Shown here: in pieces, positions 36,642 to 48,640 of the stretch | Layout: every line of letters begins with the position of its first letter | Numbering within the stretch: the first letter of the stretch is position 1 | NCBI RefSeq assembly: GCF_900177385.1 | Contig: NZ_FXBJ01000002.1 | Coordinates: forward strand, 62,001-126,000 | DNA length: 64,000 nt | Source of the DNA: Carnobacterium iners | Lineage (GTDB): Bacteria; Bacillota; Bacilli; Lactobacillales; Carnobacteriaceae | Reading direction: 5' to 3' | Position numbers and translations under genes: made by a program | Notes under the pieces: generated by a model | What the model was told of the DNA's origin: nothing | What the model saw: only the letters and a program-made list of their open reading frames with translations | The model's database searches: none

Positions 36642-37885
36642 TCAGTGTAAAGAATCTACCTAACAATCCAGAAAAAAACGGAACTTATTATATAGAACAA
36701 GCCAGTCCCAATACGTATACTCATGGGTTTTTTAAATATCCTTGTAAATTTATTCCTGAGATTCCAAGATGGAGTATTAAAAAGTATGGGAATGAAAAAG
36801 ATATAAATATTTTCGATCCTTTTGCTGGTTCTGGAACAACTTTATTAGAAGGTATATTATTAGGTAATAACACGTATGGTACTGAGATAGATCTCGTAGC
36901 AAAAAAAATTATTAAAGCCAAAACTAATTTGTTTTCAATGAAAGATATTCAAGATGTTAAATATATATATACAGAAATAATTAACAAAGTAGAAAAAGAA
37001 GAAACTGTTATATATATTCCCAAAATAAATAATTTGGATCATTGGTTTAATAAAAATAATTTAGAGGTATTAGGCAAGCTGAAGACCTCTATTGATGAGA
37101 TCAACAACGAGACTATTAAACTCTTTTTTGAAATTTGTTTTATTTCAATCATAAAAAAAGTTTCTAATGCTGATGACTCTTCACCTAAACCATATGTTTC
37201 TAGGAAAATTATCAAGACTCCTCCTGATGCACTAAATGAATTCAAAAAAACATTTTTAAGATACTTGTTAATGGAACAGGAAATGGTTGAAGAAAACATA
37301 ACTAACATTTGTACTATTATTGAAGGAGATGCATTGTATTTTAAAACAAAAATAAAATTCGACTTAGCTGTGACCTCTCCTCCGTATATAAATGCTTTTG
37401 ATTACCCTAGAACAATGAGGTTAGAAAACTTATGGCTCGAAACCATAGACGAAGATATGATAAGAAAGTCAAAAAAAGACTATGTAGGAACAGAACAGAT
37501 AAACGTAAAAGAAGAAAGTAATAAACTGGATATTCTTAATAATTCTTCAATTTTAAAAGAAATTTATTATCAAATAGCTGAAATAGATTTGAAAAGAGCA
37601 TTAATTGTTAAGAAATTTTTTGAAGACATGGAAAAAAATTTAATATCAGTAAACAAATCATTAAAAGAAAACGGATATTATGTTATTGTTATAGGTGACA
37701 GTACAATCAGAAAAATAAACGTTCCTAGCTGGAAAATCATCAAAGAAATAGCTCTAAAAAACGGATATTCTTATGAAACAAACTTCTCTTATGTTATTAG
37801 AAATCCTTACATTAGATTTCCACGCAATAATAAAGGAGGAAAAATTAGTTCTGATTGTGTGTTAGTCATAAAAAAGGAGAGTTAA
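36626..37885 (+). CDS. DNA methyltransferase (cassette M2)
   Basis: The 419-residue enzyme opens with HGFFKYPCKFIPEIPRWS, the N-terminal motif of beta-type DNA methylases. Motif I NIFDPFAGSGTTLLEG follows at about 59-74, and the catalytic LAVTSPPYINAFDY at about 249-262. It has the same layout as M1 but no HTH. Two different methyltransferases beside one endonuclease usually mean an asymmetric recognition site, one enzyme per strand. ATG 36626 has AAGGGAGAG upstream and overlaps the M1 stop. Confidence 0.9.
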   Translation: MSSEIISVKNLPNNPEKNGTYYIEQASPNTYTHGFFKYPCKFIPEIPRWSIKKYGNEKDINIFDPFAGSGTTLLEGILLGNNTYGTEIDLVAKKIIKAKTNLFSMKDIQDVKYIYTEIINKVEKEETVIYIPKINNLDHWFNKNNLEVLGKLKTSIDEINNETIKLFFEICFISIIKKVSNADDSSPKPYVSRKIIKTPPDALNEFKKTFLRYLLMEQEMVEENITNICTIIEGDALYFKTKIKFDLAVTSPPYINAFDYPRTMRLENLWLETIDEDMIRKSKKDYVGTEQINVKEESNKLDILNNSSILKEIYYQIAEIDLKRALIVKKFFEDMEKNLISVNKSLKENGYYVIVIGDSTIRKINVPSWKIIKEIALKNGYSYETNFSYVIRNPYIRFPRNNKGGKISSDCVLVIKKES

Positions 37886-37886
37886 T

Positions 37887-39665
37887 ATGGCACAAAAAAA
37901 TAGAAGTAAAGAATTATGGTTAGTACCAAAAAGAAGTAGCATACATCAGACTATATGTTTAATAGAAGGTATTGTTGATAGAAATTACAATGGAAAATCC
38001 TGGGATGCTTCGAAACAAAATAATCTTGGAGTGAATTTAAAAAATAGAGGGGCTACTAATAATGGTAGAAATATATCTGATCAATCTATCCGTACTCTTT
38101 TAGCTTTACCACAATATCTTGGTCTTTTATATATTAATTCCAGTTCTACTCCTAATACAATAAATCTTACCAAAGCCGGAGAAAAAATATTGGATATGCA
38201 TAGAAATAATTTAGTTAAAATTCCTAATTTAAAACAGGGTGGTGATTTTTTAATTACAGAATCATCCGTAGTTCTTGAACAAATGGAAAAACTAATAATT
38301 ACTAATCCTATAATATTAAAAGATTGTGAGAATATTTTATTGTTTCCTTTTAGGATTACCTTATATCTACTAAGTAAATTAATTTATTTAGATCGAGAAG
38401 AAATAGGATATTATTTATTACGAATAAAGGAAGAGTCTGAAAAAGATTTAGTAATTCAAGAAATTAAAAATTTTAGAGATTTAGAACTTGAAAAAAGATC
38501 CAATTTAATGACAGAGTATAAAAAAACACATATAGGAAATATTACTTTAGTGAAAGCCCCCTCTGCTTCTTATTTCGAATCTATTTTAGAAGCTACAGGT
38601 ATTATTGAACGAATTAAAGTCAAACCTAACAATAGAAAAAATAAGTTGCCTGCAATAAAAGTAAAAAAAGAATTTCAAACTTATGTAGAGAGTGTTATAA
38701 ATAAAAAGTATCAGGACGCAGAAATCTACGATTTTGGTAAAAATGTAGATTTGTGGATTGATTATATTGGAGACCCTAGTAGACTATTTCCACCAATAGC
38801 TATTACAATAACTAATAGCTTGAAAAAGAGTTTTTTAATAAATATAGAAAAAGAAAATCACATAATATTTATTGATTTAATTGAAGAAAATGGTTTAATA
38901 GAATTGCCAATGTTTCCTAATGAGGAATACATACTATCTATTATTAGTATAGAAGACGGAACTGTTTTAGAGAGCATACATTTTATTCCGACATTTTCAA
39001 ATAGAATAATAACTATCTCAACAATTTCTTCTATGAAAATAACAGAAATTCCTAAATTAACGTACAATCAACAATTTAACTTGATAAAACAAAAAATAAT
39101 TAGTCATTCAGAAGCAAGTAACTTTAGTGGAGAATTTTCGAATTATTTAAACGTTTTATTGAAAAGTACTGGTGTTGATAAAACTAGTGATAAATCATTG
39201 CGAGGAGGGTACTATGAATATTTATTTTATAGTATTCTGAACCTTATGAAAAACGAGGAGTTAATAGATGATGTAGTCTGGAATGGAAGAATAGGTAAAT
39301 TTGGTCTTCCTGTCGCTGCTCCAGGAGGAAAGATAGGTACGCCTGATATAGTATTTACCATAAATGGAATACACTATGTTTTAGAATTAACTACAATCAA
39401 AGCTAAGAGTTTTCAACAAAAAGCCGAAGTTCCTTCAGTCATTGATCATGTTCGAGTTTATAAGGATAATATTATAAGAGGTTATAGTGTTGTAGGGATA
39501 TTTAGTGCCCCTTTAATTCATGATAGAAATAGTACTGTAATGAAACATCTTTTAAATGAGAATAATATTGAGTTTATTGGAATTACAGATAAAGACTTAT
39601 TGGAGTTATTTGATTCAAAAAATAAAGATGAGCTTATCGAGAAAATTCTAAAAGTAATTTTATAA
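37887..39665 (+). CDS. restriction endonuclease, AlwI-like
   Basis: This 592-residue protein starts 1 bp after the M2 stop with GGAGAG before the ATG. SKELWLVPKRSS begins the N-terminal DNA-binding half, and TLLALPQYLGLLYI, LTKAGEKILDM match the AlwI/BspD6I family as I remember it. The nuclease centre is near the end: GTPDIVFTINGIHYVLELTT, a PD-(D/E)xK-like arrangement with Asp (in TPD) and Glu (in LELT). AlwI relatives cut a few bases beside short asymmetric sites such as GGATC or GAGTC. The target here is unknown. Confidence 0.75.
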   Translation: MAQKNRSKELWLVPKRSSIHQTICLIEGIVDRNYNGKSWDASKQNNLGVNLKNRGATNNGRNISDQSIRTLLALPQYLGLLYINSSSTPNTINLTKAGEKILDMHRNNLVKIPNLKQGGDFLITESSVVLEQMEKLIITNPIILKDCENILLFPFRITLYLLSKLIYLDREEIGYYLLRIKEESEKDLVIQEIKNFRDLELEKRSNLMTEYKKTHIGNITLVKAPSASYFESILEATGIIERIKVKPNNRKNKLPAIKVKKEFQTYVESVINKKYQDAEIYDFGKNVDLWIDYIGDPSRLFPPIAITITNSLKKSFLINIEKENHIIFIDLIEENGLIELPMFPNEEYILSIISIEDGTVLESIHFIPTFSNRIITISTISSMKITEIPKLTYNQQFNLIKQKIISHSEASNFSGEFSNYLNVLLKSTGVDKTSDKSLRGGYYEYLFYSILNLMKNEELIDDVVWNGRIGKFGLPVAAPGGKIGTPDIVFTINGIHYVLELTTIKAKSFQQKAEVPSVIDHVRVYKDNIIRGYSVVGIFSAPLIHDRNSTVMKHLLNENNIEFIGITDKDLLELFDSKNKDELIEKILKVIL

Positions 39666-39845
39666 TTCTGAAGATATGTGCGTTTTGCTTTACTGTGTTA
39701 CAAACTACGATAAGATATACATGCACACACTTATAGTATCATTACTATGATTTTTAGTTCTATTAATTTTAATTTCAGCTCTTTCGAAGTGTTAATTGAC
39801 CTATTGGTAATAATAGGGTTAGTTAGATTAGTAGGAGGGATGTTT

Positions 39846-39917
39846 ATGAAATTAATCTTTGGCGAGGGAAAAACGTATAAACGAGATGAAATCACCTTAG
39901 AATTAAATAGTAACTAG
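39846..39917 (+). CDS. 23-residue open frame overlapping a tRNA-like element
   Basis: ATG 39846 is preceded at 7 bp by TAGGAGGG and reads MKLIFGEGKTYKRDEITLEL then NSN and a stop. The ribosome site is among the best in the cassette. The frame runs into the tRNA-like structure at 39882. It might be a leader peptide, or the first codons of a gene cut off by insertion of another sequence. I do not recognise it. Confidence 0.3.
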   Translation: MKLIFGEGKTYKRDEITLELNSN

Positions 39918-39965
39918 TATTTTAAGTAGTGCTTAATACGTGAAGGTTAGAATCCTTCCATCTCG
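39882..39965 (+). other. tRNA-like element (84 nt)
   Basis: CGAGATG (39882-39888) pairs with CATCTCG (39959-39965), exactly as in a 7-bp acceptor stem. Directly before the 3' arm is GAAGG-TTAGAAT-CCTTC (39942-39958), a 5-bp stem with 7-nt loop in T-arm geometry; the loop resembles TTCGAAT with one change. The D and anticodon arms are not convincing: ACTA/TAGT with a 10-nt loop is the best match to an anticodon stem. It could be a decayed tRNA, a phage-type tRNA or an integration-site relic. Confidence 0.45.
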
Positions 39966-39971
39966 ATATTT

Positions 39972-40020
39972 AATTCAAAAAAAAGGGAGCTGATTTTAGC
40001 TCTTTTTTTTTTTTGAATTA
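39972..40020 (+). terminator. terminator after the restriction cassette
   Basis: GGAGCTGATTTTAGCTC forms a stem with a 6-nt loop, inside a longer AATTCAAAAA...TTTTTGAATT pairing, and a run of T follows. It ends transcripts from the cassette and the tRNA-like element. Confidence 0.8.
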
Positions 40021-40131
40021 AATTACTGTCCAAGAAAACATTTAAACAATCACATTCTGAATTAACTTTTGTAAACTAGAATTTCCTAATTCTTGATTGA
40101 GAATTGAAATATTTAAAACCATTAGTCTAAT

Positions 40132-40318
40132 TTATTTTCGATCAAGCTCTTTTAATAATTTGTATACTATAATTATAGTTTCTTCCTAAACGACCCAGTG
40201 ACTCTAGTAATAATGTATCTTGTTGTCTTAGAAACTTTAGAGTTTCTTTTAACTCTAATCATTATTTTTTAACTTTGCTCCGTTGTTGATATACCTAGCT
40301 ATCCTTCGTATTATCCCC
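40132..40318 (-). pseudogene. decayed serine resolvase fragment
   Basis: On the minus strand two parts of a resolvase can be read: IARYINNGAKLKNND (as in IARVST..Q.L.NQ) and, after a gap and frame change, LELKETLKFLRQQDTLLLES followed by LGRLGRNY. The end resumes in a third frame as LLKELDRK. The catalytic serine has been lost (ARYIN in place of ARVS). It is about 60 residues of an original of about 200. It is related to, but not the same as, the intact resolvase at 34170. Its place on the far side of the cassette is suggestive. Confidence 0.65.
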
Positions 40319-40412
40319 TATTCCTAAACCATTTAATAGACACTTATAATCCACACTACAAATATAGTGAAATCAATAATCGTCATTGTCTATTATGGGT
40401 ATACTTAAATCA

Positions 40413-40479
40413 GACTATAGTTGAAATAATTTTCAACTATAGTAAAAGAGGTCAGGATTTTTTATCCTAACCTCTTTTG
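40413..40479 (-). terminator. two hairpins, terminator of the beta-glucoside operon
   Basis: AAAAGAGGTCAGGAT (40444-40458) pairs with ATCCTAACCTCTTTT (40464-40478), directly after the operon's stop on the minus strand. A second perfect stem, ACTATAGTTGAAA with TTTCAACTATAGT, lies at 40413-40443. Confidence 0.75.
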
Positions 40480-40480
40480 C

Positions 40481-43300
<2,820 letters not shown>

Positions 43301-43308
<8 letters not shown>

Positions 43309-43801
43309 TCACTTTCAAAGCTTTTTTGTATTTTAAAACTTCTTTATATAATCGGTCTTTTTTGTTATGAATCTTGACAAGTTTTCTTAGAGAAGTGGCC
43401 ACGATAAGAGTGCCTAAAATTAAAACAAAAACTATCCCTATAAATCCTTGGAGACTAGTTGCCATGAAAGGAAAAGCCATTCTATAAAATGAGGAGAATA
43501 AGGATAAAGCTAAGAGTAAAATATTGACGATTAATTGAATAGTAAAATATTTTTTTATATGTTTTAAAGAAGTTTCTTTGTTGCCATATAATCTTATCTG
43601 TTCGTAAATCGGTAAGGTTATATACATCAATAGAAGTAATGGAATAAATAAAAGGGGGGATTTAGAGACAATTAATGATACGAACCAATTTAAATTTGCA
43701 AAGAACAATAAAGCTAGTGCGTAACGTATTCCTATAAATCTGGTATATTCCATATTTTTTAATGAAACTTTTTTTTTATAGCTTTCTGCACTATTTTCCA
43801 T
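43301..43801 (-). CDS. membrane protein of unknown function in the beta-glucoside operon
   Basis: About 166 residues long from ATG 43801, which has GGGGAAT upstream; the frame from 43822 overlaps the previous gene more. Four hydrophobic segments (about residues 25-45, 48-65, 85-105, 115-140) are followed by a basic C-terminal helix with many Lys. I do not recognise a named family. Its place between IIA and IIC, with overlaps at both ends, suggests a role in assembly or signalling of this PTS. Confidence 0.7.
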
Positions 43802-44120
43802 TATATTCCCCAACCTTTTCATAAAGAGCTAACATCTCTAAGGCAACCTCACGAAGAGTCATTGTTGTCATTAAATGATCTTGAGCATGAACCATAATAA
43901 TTTCCATATTGATATTTACGCCATTTGCATATTTTTTTAATAAGTCTGTTTGAACCTTGTGTGCTTCGACTAAACTTTCATTAGAGCTCTCTAACTTTTC
44001 ACGTGCTTTATTGTAATTTGATTCTCTCATGTCCTTGAATGACTCGTGTACAGTATTCCTTGCATCCCCGCTGTGCAAGATAATCGTAAAGGCTATTTTT
44101 TGAATTTCTTCAGATTCCAT
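43791..44120 (-). CDS. PTS component IIA, lactose/cellobiose family
   Basis: The 109-residue, all-helical phosphotransferase has IAFTIILHSGDAR in the first helix and IIMVHAQDHLMTTMTLRE in the last, with the phospho-accepting histidine in MVHAQDHLM. It takes phosphate from HPr and gives it to the IIB protein. It lies 22 bp downstream of the regulator gene. Confidence 0.95.
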   Translation of the reverse strand: MESEEIQKIAFTIILHSGDARNTVHESFKDMRESNYNKAREKLESSNESLVEAHKVQTDLLKKYANGVNINMEIIMVHAQDHLMTTMTLREVALEMLALYEKVGEYNGK

Positions 44121-44142
44121 ATTCTCATTTCACTCCTTTTAT

Positions 44143-46152
44143 TTACTTTAATATTTGAATTAATTTCTTCTTAAAATCTTTATAATTCCTGGTACTTACT
44201 AGTGCATCTATGGAGGTCTGGCATTCTAATATTGGTAAGATGGCTTTACTAACCAATTCTATCTGTTGATTTCCAAAACGGTCTGGCAACAGCAACAAAG
44301 TCATTCTAATATTTTTATTATTTAAATCCCAATTAATCCCATTAGGTGTAATTAAAACAGCTACTTTAGATTTATTAGATGCTCCTTCCATAGGATGAGG
44401 TACAGCTATATCTTTTGAAAAAACAACAGAGCTAAACTTTTCTCTTAATTTTAATTGATTTTTTAAAAAAATTTTATCAATACTGTTGTCTTGCTCGACA
44501 CTTTTATTTATCAAAACGTCAATAGCTTCTTCTCTGTTTGTTATCTCATTTGAGAAAACAAACAAAGAGGAATCAAAGTATTCATCAGTGATTTCTTTAA
44601 TATCTATTGATTTTTCGAAAAACTTCATGCTTTTGTCTCTATCTATAGAGACATTTGATGAAATGACATTATTAATGGCTTTAATGTCCTCTTCATTAAG
44701 TAAAACACTGACATTAACAATTGGAATACTGAATACAATATTGGATAAATCAATTGAAGAAACAATTAAGTCAATATTTTTTAATCTTTCTTGTGTAATT
44801 TCATAATAGCTGATAATATCTTTAATGATAATTTTAGATCCTAATTCATTTTCTAAACGCAATCTTATAATTTGAGAGCTACCTAAGCCAGTTGCACAGA
44901 TAACAAGTATCTGAGATTTACTTACACTCATTTGTCTCTCATTTGAGGCGATAACGTATAGAGCTATATAAGCCCATTCATCGTCAGAAATATTTTTATT
45001 CTCCATTACTTTTATGTTAGAAAAGGCATCTCTTGTTTGCTCAAACAAAGATTTATAGTTATTTTTTATTTCTTTTAGTAATGGGTTCAGTATTTTGCTC
45101 CCACTGTTTATTCTGATAATCAATGGAATAAAATGTGCTATTAATCCATTGATCAAAATTGAATCTTCAGAATAATGATACGACGTTTGTCTTTCGAGCT
45201 TTTTTAGTCCTTCAATTATTTGATCATGTAACTCTGATTCATTAATATTCTGTGAATCGAGCAAAACTTTATTTGATTGCCTACTTTTTAAGTGCAAAGC
45301 AATGTTATAAATTTCTGCATCTGGTAATAATATACCAGTGATTTGTTCTAAACGATTAATAATGTTTTTAGCAGTTTGAACTTCTTCGGCACTATTTAAC
45401 TCATTACTATTCATGTTTGAGCTAACCTGATAACCTTCTTCAACTCGCATTATTGCTAAAGCAATATGGAGAGTTATGTTGAAAATGGTGGTATCATTTA
45501 ATTTTAAATTCTGGTTTCTATACTCATCTAAAACAATTATTAGAATTTCTTCTAAACTAATGTTGTTTAGAATTAATGAAATCTGTTCAAATGACTTCAT
45601 ATTATTTTGGTATCGATCCAACAAGAAGTAACTTATGATAAAATGTCTCTTACTTCGTTCATCTCCTATGATACGTAAACCTTTTTGTTTGCTTGTTTTT
45701 AAACATAAGTCAAATGGTTTTAATGTCAAATTCATTTCCGTAATATCATTTATTAGTGTAGAATTTGAGATAAATAGTTCACTGAGACAATCCTCCACAT
45801 AAATTAAATCATTTTCGAAAAAAAGACGTTGTAATAAAAAAAACTGACGATCGTTAGGCTCTTCAATATAACTGAGATCCCGTATTGTCTGATCAATATT
45901 CATATTATCTCTATAAAAATTCTTAAATACTATATCATCATGAACAATTAATCGATATCCATGGCCTCTTGTAGATTTAATCTGAGCTGATTTGTCATAA
46001 ATCGATTCATCGAGCTGCTTCATATACTTTCGACTAGTCTTATCGGATACTCCTATAAGAGAGGCTATTTCTTGACTAGTTGTATATTTTGTTGAATTAT
46101 GAAACAATATTTCTAAGATCTGTATCTCTTTTTTATTCAACAGATTAATCAA
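44143..46152 (-). CDS. PRD-type transcriptional regulator with EIIB and EIIA domains (LicR/CelR-like)
   Basis: The 669-residue regulator has an HTH at the N-terminus (TSQEIASLIGVSDKTSRKYM), a second HTH, then two PRD domains (about residues 170-400). An EIIB-like domain with ICATGLGSSQII (phospho-Cys) and an EIIA domain with DIAVPHPMEG (phospho-His) follow. The PTS controls it by phosphorylating these sites. The layout is that of LicR/CelR activators, not of LevR/ManR, since no sigma-54 ATPase domain is present. The start is uncertain (TTG 46152 or 46140). Confidence 0.93.
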   Translation of the reverse strand: MINLLNKKEIQILEILFHNSTKYTTSQEIASLIGVSDKTSRKYMKQLDESIYDKSAQIKSTRGHGYRLIVHDDIVFKNFYRDNMNIDQTIRDLSYIEEPNDRQFFLLQRLFFENDLIYVEDCLSELFISNSTLINDITEMNLTLKPFDLCLKTSKQKGLRIIGDERSKRHFIISYFLLDRYQNNMKSFEQISLILNNISLEEILIIVLDEYRNQNLKLNDTTIFNITLHIALAIMRVEEGYQVSSNMNSNELNSAEEVQTAKNIINRLEQITGILLPDAEIYNIALHLKSRQSNKVLLDSQNINESELHDQIIEGLKKLERQTSYHYSEDSILINGLIAHFIPLIIRINSGSKILNPLLKEIKNNYKSLFEQTRDAFSNIKVMENKNISDDEWAYIALYVIASNERQMSVSKSQILVICATGLGSSQIIRLRLENELGSKIIIKDIISYYEITQERLKNIDLIVSSIDLSNIVFSIPIVNVSVLLNEEDIKAINNVISSNVSIDRDKSMKFFEKSIDIKEITDEYFDSSLFVFSNEITNREEAIDVLINKSVEQDNSIDKIFLKNQLKLREKFSSVVFSKDIAVPHPMEGASNKSKVAVLITPNGINWDLNNKNIRMTLLLLPDRFGNQQIELVSKAILPILECQTSIDALVSTRNYKDFKKKLIQILK

Positions 46153-46159
46153 ATCCTTT

Positions 46160-46474
46160 TTAAATATTATCTTCTACCAATTTAGCCATTTTCTCAGTAC
46201 TCATAGGAATTGGAATATAAGCTTGAGGGGGAATATTTATAATTGGTTTACCAACTTTATCTGCTGCTTTTTTTAAATTATTAAAATACATTTTGGTTTG
46301 TGGGCTAACAAGATACAAGTCAAATTGATCTTTTTCAATTATTTTCGAACCTTGAGCTGCACTCGTTGCATCTAATTCTATCTCCTTTCCTTTCGATTGC
46401 AATAAGTCAGTTGTCTTTTTTGCAATCATTGATGAAGACATCCCACCTGCACAAATAATTAAAGCTTTTTTCAT
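46160..46474 (-). CDS. PTS component IIB, lactose/cellobiose family
   Basis: This 104-residue protein begins MKKALIICAGGMSSSMIAKK; the cysteine is the phosphorylation site and the Gly/Ser loop holds the phosphate. It passes phosphate from IIA to the sugar carried through IIC. It is first in the operon, 8 bp before the regulator, behind TAAGGAGGAG. Confidence 0.95.
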   Translation of the reverse strand: MKKALIICAGGMSSSMIAKKTTDLLQSKGKEIELDATSAAQGSKIIEKDQFDLYLVSPQTKMYFNNLKKAADKVGKPIINIPPQAYIPIPMSTEKMAKLVEDNI

Positions 46475-46513
46475 CTTTATCTCCTCCTTATTTTTAACTA
46501 ACTTAAGTTTACG

Positions 46514-46527
46514 TTATAGCGCTTTCA
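46514..46527 (-). promoter_or_regulatory. cre site of the beta-glucoside operon
   Basis: On the minus strand TGAAAGCGCTATAA agrees with the CcpA operator consensus TGWAANCGNTNWCA at 13 of 14 positions. It lies 40-53 bp before the IIB start, where CcpA would repress transcription when glucose is present. Confidence 0.6.
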
Positions 46528-46538
46528 TTGTCTATATG

Positions 46539-46568
46539 ATTAACTTCCGTTGCGTAACGGAAGTTAAT
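46539..46568. promoter_or_regulatory. 30-bp palindrome upstream of the beta-glucoside operon
   Basis: ATTAACTTCCGTT faces AACGGAAGTTAAT around GCGT. It is 65 bp from the IIB start and just upstream of the cre site, a suitable place for an activator such as the operon's own PRD regulator. No other copy was noticed in the window. It has no U tract, so it is not a normal terminator. Confidence 0.6.
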
Positions 46569-46607
46569 TTCAGCACTTCATGAATTGCCAACACTTTATT
46601 AGAAAGG

Positions 46608-46810
46608 CTAATGGTTAATAGTTAAATAACTTGCAATGTAATTATAAGCAAATACTTCAGCGATATCTTTTCCCAGAAAATGAAAAATATTTTTATTGAG
46701 ATATCTATTTTTAATAGTAAATAGTTTTCCTTCAACATAGCAAATACGATTGACAAAATAAAAAGAAGTTTCAATCTCACATTGAAGCCCAAGATTTCTT
46801 GTTACATTTG
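46608..46810 (-). pseudogene. relic of a GntR-type regulator (UTRA domain C-terminus)
   Basis: On the minus strand the frame NVTRNLGLQCEIETSFYF followed by VNRICYVEGKLFTIKNRYLN and DIAEVFAYNYIASYLTIN resembles the C-terminal part of the UTRA ligand-binding domain in GntR/HutC regulators. Upstream of 46810 the frame breaks repeatedly; TLREAFDVIFDKVVPYLV near 46930-46990 may be another piece. The HTH half is not recognisable. Confidence 0.45.
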
Positions 46811-47835
46811 TTTCTGATCATTGTAAGTTAATAATCTCAGAATAAGTATTCTATCTTAAAATTTTCGTTAAATACTCTAATGAAATTAATTATAATCATA
46901 TCAAGAAAAATTAATTTACCAGTATAAATATTGGCTACCTCAGACTAGGTAAGGAACAACTTTATCAAAAATTACATCAAAGGCCTCTCGTAAAGTATTT
47001 TTTTGATAATATACTTTATTATTAGACCGTTTATTATATGTAAGCGAACTTAATTTTTATATTTCTCATAAGTAACTTTTTCTAAAATTTGATTAACAAT
47101 CTTTATGTATTTTCTTGTTATTCGTTCTCATTTTGATAATTTTTTATTCGTTATATGCAATCAATATAACAAATAGAAAGGATTAAACCAATACAGGCCT
47201 AACTCTTTCTATATATTTGTACCATATTATTTTATTGGTTTCATTTCATTTTCTTTTCTTTTAATAAGAATTATTTAATTTTCAACAAAAAACGAATGTT
47301 AAATTCCTGTATAGACATAGATCGTAGTTATTTGAATAATCAAGCCTTGCCAACTATTTAAATAATCTAAAATTAGCAAGCCATAAGTAACTAATTATTG
47401 ATATTAAAAAACAAGATACAATGGAAACCCTAAATATTTTTTAGTTATCTAACGCATTATCAATTAAGATGTATCTAATAATTCTCACAAATATATCGGG
47501 TCTATAAATGTCTAATCAGAAATAATAAATATTAAAAAAATAGCGGAAATCTCATTTGGAGAAACGTACAAAATTTTCCTTGTCACTTTGTAAACTACTA
47601 TCGAATCAAGTACATCGGTAACTACTGATATTGTTACAAAATATTTTTCGAGGTTTCTTTAGTATCAATATCTAGCATTTTCACTCTGATATTAAATTTG
47701 AAAAGAGATATATTCGCTATGATGACCTGAAAAATAATAGCGATGATAATCACGTTCACTTTTATTCAATTTTTGGGTATAACATTATTAAGATATTTTT
47801 TTCTTTCAGTGACTACAAAAAAATCCAGCAAAAAA
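46811..47835. other. 1-kb decayed region
   Basis: Short runs of plausible protein (for example NVIIIAIIFQVIIANISLF at 47650-47760, minus strand) are interrupted by stops and shifts on every frame. No family can be named. It appears to be former coding DNA, not a regulatory region. Confidence 0.45.
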
Positions 47836-48125
47836 TCAGTTAATATTATAATAAGCTACTAAGTATAAAATAGCTATACTCATAGCATCGACATTTCCAT
47901 CGTATACAACATTCATAAAAACAGCAACCAACGCTAGGGTATTTAAAGTTAGACCGGTTACTTGATTCAATAGCACAGACCAATCGGAACCGAATTAGCT
48001 TGTAATCCAATTTTTTCACTGAAGGGTTAAGCAATTAATAGTTTATAACAAACATAACCAACAAGAGCTATTGGTATAGTTAATAAGAAAACCACTATAA
48101 TTGTAAGCATAGCTCTTGTGTTGAC
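47836..48125 (-). pseudogene. relic of a membrane protein gene
   Basis: On the minus strand hydrophobic segments follow each other across a stop and a frame change: AMLTIIVVFLLTIPIALVGY, then QVTGLTLNTLALVAVFMNVV and SIAILYLVAYYN. The helices and their spacing suggest the C-terminal part of a transporter. The family is not clear. Confidence 0.4.
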
Positions 48126-48236
48126 TAATCATTTTAAAAAGTTGAGAAGATCATTAAGAAATATAAAACTTATTTATTTTTAATCTCTAGTTTTTTTATC
48201 ATTCTGATAAACACCCCCCTTTTCGTTATGAATATA

Positions 48237-48640
48237 TTATTTTTTAGTCCATTTTATTGTTCTTTCTTCTTCAATATGACGAATCAAACTTATATTACAA
48301 ACAACTACTTCACTATTTTCTTTTTGGAAATAGATATTTTCATGAAAAAAACCACAGAAAACTCCTACAATATCATCTTTATATTTCCCATTAAATAAAC
48401 AGTCTCCTTGAACGATAACTACTTTTTTTGACTATAAGAATGATCGATTGACTCATATACTTGTTCTTCTTGTTTATCTTTTTTAAAATTTATTTTTTTA
48501 GAGCTTTTGCTTTTTTCGGCTGTCAATTCATTATGTTCGGACAATATTAACCCTTGCCACTTGGCCATTTTCCGGTCACTATAACCAGAAGTGTTGAGTT
48601 TTGAATGTAAAAAAGACTTAAATAATAATTCGACCTAAAA
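48237..48640 (-). pseudogene. YolD-like protein gene, frameshifted
   Basis: On the minus strand YSDRKMAKWQGLILSEHNEL matches the YolD N-terminal pattern (DRG.iKW....lpEH...L). At the run of seven T's (48423-48429) the frame ends with a stop and the second half, GDCLFNGKYKDDIVGVFCGF and NISLIRHIEEERTIKW, continues in another frame to TAA 48237. A single indel in the homopolymer would explain it. YolD proteins usually accompany a Y-family polymerase gene in mobile elements; none is seen here. Confidence 0.6.

Noticed and set aside
44143-46152. The PRD regulator as ManR, activator of the sigma-54 mannose promoter
   Set aside because: It has HTH, PRD, EIIB and EIIA domains in LicR order but no AAA+ sigma-54 interaction domain (no GAFTGA-type motif). 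It belongs to the beta-glucoside operon.
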